The notes under the pieces: model-generated
The model's database searches: none
The model's input: only the letters and a program-made list of their open reading frames with translations
Told to the model about the DNA's origin: nothing
Part shown: positions 34,679 to 51,270 of the stretch, in pieces
Layout: each line of letters opens with the position of its first letter
Position numbering within the stretch: position 1 is the first letter of the stretch
Source: Zygnema circumcarinatum
Taxonomy: Eukaryota > Streptophyta > Zygnematophyceae > Zygnematales > Zygnemataceae
DNA: 64,000 nucleotides
NCBI GenBank assembly: GCA_037447605.1
Contig: CM074804.1
Span: 6,343,955 to 6,407,954 of the forward strand
Direction of reading: 5' to 3'
Program-made: the position numbers and the translations under genes

Positions 34679-37600
34679 TCAGACAGTTGGAGGAATAGCG
34701 GGAAGGCAGGAAGCTCCCCTTTCACCGGCGTGTATACAGAGAGCTTCCGCATCTCGGAGGGTAGATTCCAGGTCTATGCGGTTGCTTAGCTCGTTTATGA
34801 ACTTGAGAAGAGTGTCAAACTCCATCTGCATGACACGCTTGAAGACCAAGTGGTCAGTTCACTACTGAGGCAAACACTCAACTCAAACTGAAGAAACAAA
34901 AGTTCACTGACGAGGAAACCAGCAGAATCAACAATATACACAAGATAGTTACCGCCTTGTCTTTACGACCATAAATAATCCATACAACATTTATTGTGTG
35001 CTTAGAGGCAAACAGCAGATCGTCAAATCACATACTGCAAGCACATGACACAGAGCTGTTCATCTACTCCGCCTGTAATCCATCAGCTCTGCCTGCTGGG
35101 CAGCGATGCAGAAATCTGCCCGTCATGGTGACTGTCCCACAAAAGTTTCTCTCACCTGCTCATCGATGATTCTGCGCCTATGACGTTTCAGCAATGCTAC
35201 GCACATGTACAAGTGGAAATAATCGGACAAATGATGTGTCCATAGAACTTCCCAGAGTCGCAGCACATTGTCATAAGCAAATTCTCTGTTTAAAGAGCCG
35301 ACAACCGCAAACACAAGCATCGCCATCAGCGAAAGGAAAGACTGCTGTTAATTGAAACAAAAACGGAAGTGCCACATGCAGGAGAAGTTATCATTTGTTG
35401 CATTTCCAGCTTCCTCCCTTCCCAATCTGAGTTGCTTACGATTTTGGTTGAATGGATATAAGATAGGAATCAGTCCTCACCGTTTAAAGTGGATGAGGAC
35501 CCAACGAAAGCAAAAGAAGAAGTTGAGGCATTCACAAGATCCCAGGTAGTCATACAGCGGAGCATCCAACAGCTGAACGAGCTGCAGGCAACACCAAGCA
35601 TGATCTATTTCTTTGAATGCTTCCTTCTCTAAAAAAAACAGAGATGTCTGCAGATACATGCGCCCGATATAAAAGCTTCGGAGAAACCAGATGCATTAGT
35701 AATGATAACGGTAACGAGACGACATTGTAGGAGGAGGCCTGAGATAGGAAAGCCACCTTTTGTAGAGAGAGTAGTTGTGAATGCATGCCATTCTGATCGC
35801 GATGAAAGTTAGGAGCCATACGCTCCATGAGCGCAGTGAAACACCAAAAGGCTTCGGCTTCGTCCTTCATGACGTACAAAATAGGTGACAGCAAATCACT
35901 CATGCCCTGCAGACCGGCACACCCAAGAAAGCCTCAATCTTTTAGTTGCTACTCGCAGGCAATTAATCAGCAAGTTCATAAGATTCACTCGCACATAAAT
36001 AAAGCAAAAAGGGGGTGGACGGGGGGAGGTAGGGGGCAAACAAGGTCAAGCAGCCTATACATCAGAAAAACCGAACCACAGACGGCTACCAAGTGGGCGT
36101 TGATGGATAGATTCAACATAAGTCTTCACTACCAGAGCTAGAAACAGGAAAGGGGGATAGAACAAGCTCTAACCTGGCAATAACCGAGATCAAAATTGTA
36201 GAAGGAATAGGTGATAAGAATGGAGCGAAGCTGGCCCACATTCGGATTGTCATCCCCCGCATAGAATGGATGCATACGATCTGTGCGCACCTGTAGGCCA
36301 AAGCTCAATTCAGAGTCCGGTCCAGTCTGATTCTGTTCCTTTTGACGACCCAGCTTCTTCATAAAGAAGCTGGGTCGACAAGTGGACCCTACTCTCGACA
36401 GGTTCATGCTTTCTTATCCATTTGTACCTTGTTTCAATTTTAGAGCACGAACGACACATGTTTTTCAGAAAAAGGCCCACCAGCAAAGGGATGTCCTTCA
36501 AAAAGGAGGACCAAGCAAAGAGTGGAAGCACAAATTCCAAGAGAGAGGCACCTCGCAGAGTCTGCTCACCACATCTTTATCTACACGATTGCGGCGTTCA
36601 CGATATTTTGCAAACCTCTTGGCCTGCTCATCCGACACCGTCTGGCCAGCCCGTATGCCAATCCATCACTACATGCACTCTGCTACACTAAATAGCGTGT
36701 ACTCATGTGGCCAGCAGTGCCTACAGTCTTCTCATAATCATTCTGAGGCTCATCATTCTTGAGCTCTGTTCTCTAAAATTCTTCCATGGCCTTAACCGCT
36801 TTATGTCCCACAATAATGAACCTGGTACAGCACAGTTTCCTTTAAGCCTTCACATTGGCTGTGTATTGAACGCTGTGAACCAACACTGGGGGTATAGATA
36901 GTCAAAGATGTAATGAAAGAGCCACTACAAGCACACCTGCCATTGAGCCTTCAGTGTCTCATATTCCTCGGCCTTCTGCACAGCAAAATCTTGCCGTTCT
37001 GACCTTGTGGCAGAAAAGGACTGGTACCCGAGAAGCAGCTTCCAAACCTGCAACAAAATTCTTTCAGTATTTCATGCCAAGACATGCTTGTCTAGACTCC
37101 AGGGTACACACTTCAAACACTCTAATGTTACGCGTCATTGAATATTTACTGGCAAATAAAAACTGGCAACAACAGCTTATTGACAGCAAAAAATCGTCAA
37201 ATTGCAGAGACTGCAAAACATGGTGAGGCTTGCAAAGGCCAAGCGAATAGGGAGGATTGCAGAGAAGTATGCACCTCTTTCCGGAGAGAAGGCTCACAAC
37301 CTCCATGGAAAATGCGGCGTTTCAGTGCATTCGGATCCACAACTCGGCCCTCTTTATCCAAGAATGTTGCCCACTGCGACACATGCAACGAAGAGAAGGC
37401 TCATCAGTAAGTCCGCTCGTACAGACGTTCAAAAAAACCCACTCACAATATCCATCGTCAGCCCTCCAACCAAACCAAGCCAAGCTAGCAGTTGCAGAAC
37501 CAGGTTCAGACATGCTTCCTGCCTAATTGAGTAGGTCCTTTTGTGCTTTAGGAAACACACGAGACTTTGCACTTACTTCCTCAGGCCCCAACGGCGGCGG

Positions 37601-40600
37601 GCGTGCGCGAGCCCATACCAAGGCAGGAGATTCTTGCTGCGAGTCCCTTGCCAACAAAACATGTTTTAAAGAGCTGAAGAAATAAAGAGTATAAAAACGA
37701 ATGCGCTTCGATGATTTTAAAATAAGTCCGTACTGTATGAACAGCTAAATCCTTTTGTTTTTTTTCTATTCGAATTCAGTCTCTCCGATGTACAACTATC
37801 TCTGACAATAGTGCTCGAGCAGATAATTGCAGGCGATTTTCAGAGCAAGTTATGACACTGTTTTGCAGCAACGGTCATAAATTAACAATATTCATAAGTG
37901 CATCCATTTTGACGTGCATAGCCTATGCTCACGATGCCTATATCTGAGGCAATGCAGCCTGAGACCCATATTCTATCTTTTCATGGAAATGGCGAGTTCT
38001 TTAAAAGACATTGTGGGTCACCAACACGCACACTAAGTTTCCAGGCACTTTGACTCGAACACAATTGAGCAGACCTTTCCCTACATTAGGAAAACACCTC
38101 TCTCGGATAGGGCCCAAGAGCTGACCAGAGCGCCATCGACGAGCTCAAATGACCCTACTCCCGTTGATGCCTCGTCATCCCCCTTCTGCCAAGATCGAGA
38201 AAATATCACAATGCAAGATCTCATGATGTGTATTTCTGCTTATGTCACACACGGTTTCTGGGGAAAGCTTCCAATGTTGCCCTTATCAGCATGATAAGGG
38301 CACCAATCTGCTCCGCTTGCCCCTACATGAGAATACTCTTGCTTTAAAACCAAAACAAAATCTTTCAATGTGTGGAGCCTATCAGTTCCCTTTGTATACG
38401 TTAAAGAGGGAAGCACTTCTAGTGTGACCAGAGATTATATAACAAACATGCACTTGCTTAAAGTCAGCATTAGGCATCCAAAAGGTAAACCTTAAATTGA
38501 CGTCCAACCACCATAAAGGAAAGGGGAAAATGCTCACAGGAAGAGCAGCATCGGATATAGAGACTCGCCGGCCCGCAATCCACACGTGATTTACGTCACT
38601 CGCTGAAACTGCAGCAGGTGAGCAGACTACGGGCCCGCCTTGACGTGATACAGAATTGGCGGTTCTATTGTTCAAAGAACTGCTGGATGTTTGCTCTAGC
38701 GGGTCTATGGGGCCCAAAAGAAGACCTTCCCCTTGTGCCAACAAATGGCCGGTGGCTTCCCTGGCAAACTTTGTTACAAAAGAGAACTTTTCCAAAATGC
38801 GCATAGATAACTCCCGAGGCATCTCCACGCGCCCCATCGAGTTGTGCAGATCACCATCTGCCTTGCCCTGTTGCTCCTGGCAGCTACCACTGTTCGAAAA
38901 TTTGGCATTGAAATTGGAAATTTCTTGAAGATGAGGTGTTTTAGGTGAGGTTGCCGGAAGTTCACAAAGTGTGGTATTATCTTTTGCAGATAAAAGTGGA
39001 GGAGGTGTGACTTCCATCAAATCCAGCTCGGTAAGACTTTTCTGTAGGCACACAGAGAAATTAACAGCACCATCAGTACAAGACACAGCACATAAGTACC
39101 TCACTGGCGTCGTTAAACAAGACAACAACATGATGAACGATCGGAAAAAGTGCAAGTCCATGTGATCAGGCCACTGCTGCTTTTCACCTGTGACAGAAGG
39201 TGCAGAAAGCAAATCGTCAAGCAACAAGCTGTGCACGATCAAGGTCAGCAAACCTGTGTCGTCCTCCAGCACAGGCAAGCAAGTACTTCAACCTTCTACT
39301 CTCACATGCGTCCATGCAGGAAGGCTAACAGTCCTGGAGGGCCTGACTCTCGCCCTCAAAGGAGCAGAAGAAGACGTGAAGCACGACACCGTTCAGAACA
39401 TGCGATGCCATCGCAGAGGTCCTTCGCACTCTTTTGAATCATCTCTAAGGACGAAAGGTACACAAATCTGACGCAAAGCGAATCACGGTGGTCGGCTCCG
39501 ATACGCTCGCAATTTGCTCCTTGGACAAACCATCGCAGCAGAAATAAGCCAAACATTTACATTTGTCTCTCAATTCTTACCTGCAAGGGATCCTTGATGT
39601 CATTAACGAGGTACACATTCGCATCTTCTGCCGACCTGAATAACAATGACAAGCCACTTTAATGTTATAAGGTAGTGCCACGGCCTTGCCGTAGACAACT
39701 CACACAAGAAACTTCCTCTCCCCTTCCTTCGGTGTCATTATCTACACATAAAAAGCAAAGGAGCGACGGATGTTGCAAATCAAAGCAAACCCTGACATGC
39801 GCATACAGCAGGAGGGCTAAAATTCTGGCATCCGTCTCTTTCTTACCTGACAAGCAAGGCGTATTCTTTCAAAATGCTAAGAAACTCACGTACACCTCCG
39901 TTGTGGAAGTACAGAGGGGGGAAGGCCAACCCTGAAGACAAATGCACAAACTCAAAATCACTATGCTATCGATCCTAGACACTTTCTGCCTTGCTCACAC
40001 AGATTGAAAATGGATAGTACAACCATGTCAAGATATACTCAACCAGTAATCCACTTATGGGACTGGAAGAAATACGTCCCAAATGTACCTGAAGTTAGAA
40101 CCACGATGATGTACTGCCAACCCAGCGCTGGTGTATGGCGTCGAACAGAGCGCATCTCCGCCACAGAAACTGCTCGAATGGTGTACAAGTTTCGATCTAA
40201 AGCCAACATAACGTTGCATATAATGAGATGAGTACTTCTTCTCCATGACACGGTTATAATAACTATAACACCGCACTTAGTCCAGTGTCCACTCAGGACT
40301 AACTGGACTCGAGCGTTTCAATAGGGGCCAGTGCCTGAGCTGTCACAAAGTCCAAGCTAATGACGCATCCATTCCTGACGTATTCCATCCATGTGATCAA
40401 ATGCATTTTCACTGCTATGGACAAACCTGTGCTGCAGGCTTCGGTGATGTGGCCATCATTATAAGGAATCCATGTCTGGTTAACCCAAAACCATTTCCCG
40501 CCCGAACTTTCTAGTGAATCTTTAGCGTTGCCAAATGTTCAATAAAAAGTTTTCTAAGCACCGGGATTAAACTTTATTTGCATGAGTGCTTCTTGCTATG

Positions 40601-41878
40601 TTGCCAATAGTTCCAGTCAAAAGCATGTTACTGCCAACTCATAGTTCACCTGATTACGGAGGCTATGCAGCAAAAATAATAACCACCAATTCACAAAACC
40701 TGCATAGTAAAGCCCGAAAAACGACACTCGAATAGTACAGCTCTCCCATGGTTTATTTTCTCATACTACAAAGGTGTCAGTGGAGTTCTAATGAGTTGGG
40801 AAACTAGCTAACCATGAAAAGAGAAGGGCCTTGCTTGATGAGGCGAAGGCGTCCAGTGATTCGTTCACTGGAAGACTGCGTTGGGTGAACTGACACATTG
40901 TCCTTGACGTATACAGCCTCATAGAGCAGCACAGCGGCAGAATCTGCTGCAGAATTTTTGAAGTCCTGCACATATAGTAATGACGATTATGAGCAAGTGA
41001 TGCAAATAGGGGTTGCAAAGGAAAGGACTTCTGATGAGACGGAAACAGACCGGTGATCATATGTTGTTCAATGCCGTGTTCTAAGGACAAGTTCAGTTAG
41101 AGTGCTTTAGTTGCAGTTTTACCTGTGAAAGTCAAAACTACAAGTCATGAGTACTCGTTCCATTGTCCGGTCATTATTGTCAGTCATCTTACCAGCGTGA
41201 CCTATATGGCGTGAAAGATGGCCCCGTTCCATTTCTACTACCGTCATGAACGACATTACTTTTTTAAGAGTAGCCTATCCTCGCTGCCCATAATCCGTTT
41301 CATATACTACATTGGGAAGTTAGCAGCCTGCCTTGTCTTTCATATCTTTCTTCCCCCATGGAAATTTCCCTATATCAACCATTTCTCGAGCCAAGCCATT
41401 CTCTAAGAAGAATCATTTGTTTCTAATACAGAAACTTGAAAGACGGTCTCCTGATTCCTTCGCTCTATACCAATAACTCCTTCCTTTCCACTCCGATTTC
41501 AACTTAATTTTCTCGCATTATGGTAGACAGAAACCCATCCAATAACTGATGACGACTTTCTCCCGTGTAAAACCTTGAACAGCTGACTTGTGCGATTCAA
41601 GATACATGGAAGAAACCAGCACACATAGCATTCCTCAACTCACGCATTCCATACCATCATTTGTTTCTTTCAGACCAAACCATCCGCCTCACAGAGTTCA
41701 GCCTGCAGTTGCACTCTTCACAACCGTTCGAGACCAAACAATGTAACAGCCTCAGCAGTAGCCATACCCTGCTGGTGGACCTGCCCGATGGCAAGCCGTT
41801 ATATGCAGCCTTGCTCGCTGCGCATTCGGCAGCCGCTGCCGAGTAGTCAGCGTCGTCTGCAAAGTCTGAGCCCTCCAT
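34679..41878 (-). CDS. Plant-type TBC-domain Rab GTPase-activating protein (GYP7/TBC1D15-like), sixteen exons
   Basis: Exons (minus): 41878-41768, 40965-40813, 40475-40427, 40196-40089, 39931-39847, 39635-39581, 39041-38595, 37636-37577, 37373-37275, 37047-36937, 36641-36570, 36290-36174, 35906-35757, 35581-35481, 35285-35156 and 34825-34679. They total 1995 nt with all phases agreeing (664 residues). The N-terminal half is the Rab-binding/DUF3548-like part (VYVKDNVSVHPTQ, LRLIKQGPSLF, HTPALGWQYIIVVL, LAFPPLYFHNGGVREFL). The TBC domain begins at LKRRIFHGG, carries the catalytic arginine in KDVVRTDR and the glutamine finger in DLGYCQGMSD, and ends with LWEVLWTHH. The C-terminal EFDTLLKFINELSNRIDLES block is typical of plant homologues. 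It should accelerate GTP hydrolysis by endomembrane Rabs; the target Rab cannot be told. Confidence 0.95.
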
Positions 41879-42356
41879 ACCGCCCGTTCCTGCCGCTCCT
41901 GCTTGCCAGAAGCAGCCAGGCTTCAATGCCAACCTCCAGACCGCTCAGGCAATCCCACACAGGCACAGCGTCTCAGCTCCAGCCCTCAGTCTCAGGCAGC
42001 CATGGCCCCCACCTGCGCCCGCCCGTCCTCTGTCCCCACCCGCGACTACCTCAGTGGGAGGGAGGGAGGGGGCGGGTCCGAGACCTCCGGACGGGGCCAA
42101 TCCAGGCCTGCCACGTCAGGACGACTGCACACATGGCAAGCCCTAATTGGTTTTCCCTTTTAAAAAAAAAAGTCAAGTCCTTTCAATGGCAGGCAGGGAC
42201 GCAGGGCCCGCCACGTGGCGGTCCGAGCGTGCGCCTCGTTGACCGCCACGTGGCGCCCTCGCAGGCCGCGCGTCCTCGCGCTTGAAGGGGGGGCCGCCCC
42301 CTCTCGTGCTGCAGCGGGCGCTGCTTCTGGCTCTGCACAGCCTTGCTCGGAGGGGA
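41879..42356. promoter_or_regulatory. Compact divergent promoter, TBC / ABCI
   Basis: 478 bp between opposite start codons. GCCACGTGGC occurs at 42210-42219 and again at 42245-42254, 35 bp apart and about 105-145 bp before the ABCI ATG. An upstream in-frame ATG for the ABCI gene lies at 42282. Confidence 0.65.
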
Positions 42357-45300
42357 ATGGCGCCTGCGGGGGTGACGGTGGAGATCACAGACCTCAAGTT
42401 CAGCTATCCGGGGATCGATGGGCATCCCCTGCCGGGAGCCAAGCCGCTGATTGAAGAGTTCAACCTAAAGCTGGCTGCTGGCGACAGATGCCTCCTCATT
42501 GGAGCCAATGGAGCTGGTGAGTTTCAGATTAAAAAGTAGGGGGAATGCGTCAAACGGAGCAAATGTCCTCCCTTGTGCCGCATTTCGCGAGTGTGGCTTG
42601 TCTGACAGGTTAGTCAATGTGATGGAGGTATTGCTGCCTGGCAGCATTTTTTCATTTTGCCGCATTCAGCGGTATATCTTGTTTTTTTCGATGAATCTGT
42701 CTCAGCTTCTGCACAGTGACTATAAAGAGCAATGTCTCCTGACAGTCATAGCGGCTGCAGACATCTTACAAAGCGTTCCTGCTGCATGGTCTTTCGGATA
42801 CGAAATCGTTTTCAACAAAAGCAGCTTGCATCAAAGCTCTTTAATGCACCTTGCCCATTGCAATTGTTCGCTTAATCACAATTTCTTGCGGCAGTTACTT
42901 TCTTAGTTGGAATTGTCACCCGGTTTACACTATTACCACAAGTATGTCCTAAATTTTATCTGCTATGTGATTATTGAGGATCACTGTAGGGACGTTAACT
43001 GATAATCCATTGATGTAGGCTAGCTTAGCGGCCACAGGTGTGCCGTCTACAAGAGCATTAGGAGGAGGTTAATGGCTACTGTTGTTTCAGTTTGCAATGC
43101 TTGTCGGTTATGCAACTGTTATCGATGAGCCAACGGCAGTGCTATCTTATTCGTGATTTTTCTCACTGCAGGAAAAACGACATTGTTGAAAATTCTGGGG
43201 GGGAAACACATGGTGGAACAAAGCATGGTTCGCATTCTTGGTCGACCAGCTTTTCATGACACTTCTCTGGAGTCTAGTCGACAACTCTCGTATCTGGGAG
43301 GTGAGGTACGTTCACTGGGGTTTCAGGCCTCATTCTGGTCCAGGCTCTGAATGAAAAGTAGCTGCTTGTTTTTTGATAATGATGCTGCCTTTTAAGCAAG
43401 GTACGATTGCGTGTTCGTCCTTTCGAGGTTTACCGCTGTTCCTGGTTGTTGAAGCACATTACAGGAATCATATTGATCACGTTGCAGCTTATGTTAGCTC
43501 GCTCGAGTTTCTTGTGCAGTGGAGGCGAGATGTGGCATTCGCAGGATTTGGGGTGTCCCTGCAAATGGATATATCTGCACGAAAGATGATATACGGCGTG
43601 CAAGGGATTGATCCTGCTAGAAGGGAAAGGTTAATTAAGGTGAGAGGAGGGAACCATCCCTATTGGTCATGGCCTGGGGGGATCACATGAGACAAGCCGA
43701 GACACGTGGCATGACTTGGAAGAAACACGTGAAGACGAAACTTTGCGGGTGCCCTTTCTGAGGTGTCGTCATTTACTTAAAGTGCTTCTTGATAGCTGGG
43801 TGTCCTGAGGTGTAAACATGAGCTGTTTGAGCACCTTCGGAGCATCCCGTAGTGGGGATACTTCCATGTGAAGACTCGTTCTGCCATATGGACGACTCGC
43901 AGACTGTCTGCTTTCTGATATAGACAAGTGCATCAGTTTTCTCTGTTTCTCTTAGTTCACAGGACGGGATGCTTTGCTTCAGCTGTTCCAGATTGTCTGA
44001 GAACCCCATTACAAAGAATAATCTAGCATTAGTCGTAGCTTTTTAACGATGTTCGTTTTCGTTTTTCTCCCTCGGCCTATTGCAACATGGCGAAATCTCT
44101 ATGCCACCATGTTGTAGACCTCAAAACTGGTATTTTTAACAATCTGGTTTGTATTCAGGTTTTGGACATAGACCTCGATTGGCGCATGCATCATGTATCA
44201 GATGGGCAGCGACGCCGAGTGCAGATCTGCATGGGGCTGCTGGCACCGTTCAAGGTAACGAGTACTATATTGTTGAAAGAATGTGGTTGCGCTAAGTGTT
44301 CTGTATTCTACAAGGAGACTTTAATCCCATGCTAGTTTTTGCTATGAAAATTTAGGATGTGCTGGTTTTTGTGATACTGCAAATTTGAAATGGATAATGT
44401 TGATAGTTTGTCTTAACTACTCTTACATCAGGCGTCCATGCAGCCAAAGCTGCAAGGGCTTGATGTTGTTCAGTCCTCCTGGAATGAGCTGGAAGCTTCT
44501 GCACCCAAAGGCTTAGGAGCCGCAGCTAGCTCTGAGTTGATGCTTTGATCCATACTACATTGTGATGCATTCTAGTTGCTGCCTTGCTAATTGGCTTTGT
44601 GAAATCCTGCAGGTGTTGCTTCTCGACGAGATTACCGTGGATCTTGACGTCTTGGGACGAGCCGATCTTATGGCGTTTCTTCGAGATGAGTGTGAACGGA
44701 GAGGTGCTACAATAATTTATGCGACACACATATTCGACGGGCTCGAAGGCTGGGCTACTCACATTGTAAGGATGACTTTTGCTGAGAAAGAGCACATTTT
44801 GGCGTGTGCAGGTTGAAGTTAAACAGGCTGATTGCCTGCAGGGGTTGTGATGGAGAACGTCTGGAATGGCACTGAACGAGTGCCCGTGGAAGCAGACAGG
44901 CACTGGCACTGGCAGAGGTGTATGGTCTCTGCAGGCAAAGGAGACTTCAACGTGGCTGCAAAAAAGTTAAAATGGTTAGACCTTAATGAGGCCTTCTGAG
45001 ACGGAAAACATGTAGCTGCTCGTAAAGTTTGATCGATGCGGAGGCGCAATCGTGGAGTTTTCGTGGTTGATAAAACTCGTCGCTGACATGCAGCAAGGCT
45101 TATAGCCTGATCTAATTGCTACGAATCCATGCAAGGAGGCAGCATTGGTCGAAGTACCTTGCACCTTTGTGAATGCTTTGTGGTTGTACTAAGACCATGG
45201 GAGGCATAATGTTCCTCCTTATCCAATTTCATTGTTGGTGGGATGCTGCTTTCAGGCATATGTGGCAAGGGGGCGCCTCCAGCTCGCAAGTCCAGTGGAG

Positions 45301-45751
45301 GACATTGAAGAGATGAAGACAATGTCCCTCATGGTGCGTCCAAATAGGGAGTAGCTTGAATGCTAAGTCAATTCATTTTCGTTGGTTCATCCGGGGGGCC
45401 TCATTTCATTTGTTGTTTTTTTAATACTTAGAAGTAATGAAGAGGACATTAGCCCTCTGCAGCGTCGTGAAATAGTCGTTGAACCTCTCTTACAGCTGAA
45501 ATGCTGACGACTTTGACCTTGTGCAGCGAACGGTTGAACAATGGTTGCGAAAGGAGCTAGATGCGGAACGGAGGAGGAGAAAGGAGAGAGTGTCTATGGG
45601 CCTCTCTGCACGCGGAGAGGATGAAGGTGACAGCGGTCAGAAAGTGAAGCTGCTGCCATACAACAACGGTTGGGCAGGCGGGAGGCTGTCGTCCACGTTA
45701 GCAGGAGAGACACCGTTTGAATTCAGCTCAAATGCCGTGTTGAGGATGTGA
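42357..45751 (+). CDS. Soluble ABC-type ATPase, plant ABCI19/20/21 group (CAF16-like), seven exons
   Basis: Exons 42357-42516, 43172-43305, 43520-43639, 44159-44254, 44613-44765, 45256-45333 and 45527-45751 total 966 nt in consistent phase (321 residues). A single nucleotide-binding domain has no membrane segments: [14 protein letters not shown], Walker [13 protein letters not shown] (split by intron 1), signature [11 protein letters not shown], Walker [13 protein letters not shown] and switch histidine IYATHIFDG. The C-terminal basic helix [19 protein letters not shown] is typical of plant ABCI20. Yeast CAF16 is linked to the CCR4-NOT complex, and plant members act in cytokinin/stress responses of seedlings. 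The biochemical role is uncertain. Extending to the ATG at 42282 would add 25 residues. Confidence 0.95.
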
Positions 45752-46532
45752 GATGTGAACCACGATGAGCAAGCATTTCTTGTTTCGTGGCAGTCTGAAA
45801 TCAGCGAAATCTATCACTCTCTTCCAAGTGTTGCCACGTCGAATGTTCAGACGCAGCTTGTCCCTCGTGCAAGAGCAGAACCTTTCACAAGTGGTGCGTG
45901 TACCACATGATTCTGAAGGGTATCGAAGTGTCCGTAGAGAGAAGCCGGTTATTTGTAAATCGCCTGCAGCGCGTGTAAAAGGTGTGAAAAGATATGCAAT
46001 ATTCAAGAACAATTCCCCTCGTAGATTACAGTGCGAACTTCGCAAGCCGCAGGTCAGTTTCACAGGGTGACAGCATGTGGATTGTATGGATCCTATCCAC
46101 CTCAATTTAATGTCGCATCATATCAACTTCAATAATAACAGTGGCCAAAACCAAAACTCAAGTTCCACACCCTCGGAAGGTAAATACGAGAGACAATAAG
46201 TTCGCAATGGAAACAAAGTGCGGGTGTAACCCACCCATATAAAGATACATAACATTTGCGCGCCATTTCTAATACAAGCCAGAGAAGATCCTCCTGACCT
46301 TAAGGGCCCCTCTTCAAACCGAACACCAAGCAATCAGAATGTGCGACCTATTGACATCAGAGAGGACCCGGTGGGTGCAGTGTGGGTCTATCGCCCTGGG
46401 ACAAGCGGCACAGAAGCACGCCTGGCTTTCCAAGAAACGGCACATCCGCCCATAAGGGACAAGAAACACGGGAGCTTCTGAAGGTTTCTAACACCTGGAA
46501 GTTGTCGGGTATGCTGGGACGGCTGGGACCTG
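45752..46532. other. Convergent intergenic region
   Basis: 781 bp between the ABCI stop codon and the PP2A stop codon. Only presumed 3' untranslated regions are expected; no further gene is seen. Confidence 0.5.
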
Positions 46533-50438
<3,906 letters not shown>

Positions 50439-51270
50439 TGCAACCTCGTTTCAAGTATGCTTGCTGCCAGGCCCCGACGTCCTGCGATGCGCGCAGCGAG
50501 CAGCTTCCTTCCTTCCTGCAACCCTAAATGAAACTGGAGGCGCTGGCAGTTGGTTGGCAGGCAAGGGCCGGGCCACGGAGGGAGGGAGCCCAGCCAGCGG
50601 GCGGACCAAATACCGTACGGTACGGCCACCTCCGCACCCGCAGTCGTAGGCCGTACGCGTAGGCCCTAGGCGTAGGCAGGGCCTGATCGTCTGACAGGCC
50701 GCAGCAGGTCGTCTTCAATGCAGCCGCTCCTAGACTCCATGCGTCACAGTTACGTTTATTGTAGGACTGCGCTCAAACTATGGCAGCGTTCGTACCTATG
50801 TCATGAATTCAACTGTGACGGATTTTGAAAACCCATGGAAAAGACGACGTTTGGATCAGTCGGGCACCCTCAGAAAGTTTTCACGGGCAGGCGCGCTGTC
50901 GATCTGGGTAGGGGAAGGAAGTGGCGGTCTGCCCGGCCGAAAGGGCAGCCCCAAAATCGCGTGTCCGGGACACGCAACTGGAACTCGCATGGAAGGGTTG
51001 TGAATGCCTGCCATTCTCTACAGTCGCATGGAACCGTTGCGCCGCCGGCCTCCGTTCAGGCCGTGTTATCGGAGGCGCTAAAGTACTTTTCAGTGGAGAT
51101 GCTGCAGATCCAAAAATTCAAGGGTTGGGTTTCTACTGCCAGCCGTCACAGAAGACAGGAGGCTCTCTCGACGCGCATATAGTTCCAATTTTTGTTTCTT
51201 TTCTTGTTTCTGAAACTCTAAGTGCTTTTCCCCTAAAAAAGGCGAGAGGAGCTGCAATCCGGTCGCCACC
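50439..51270. promoter_or_regulatory. Divergent promoter, PP2A catalytic subunit / NSA2
   Basis: 832 bp between opposite start codons. CCGTACGG lies at 50613-50620 and is followed by TACGG. CCGTACGC is at 50649-50656 beside a tandem cgtaggc/cctaggcgtaggc run. No CACGTG was found here, unlike the other divergent promoters. Confidence 0.55.
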
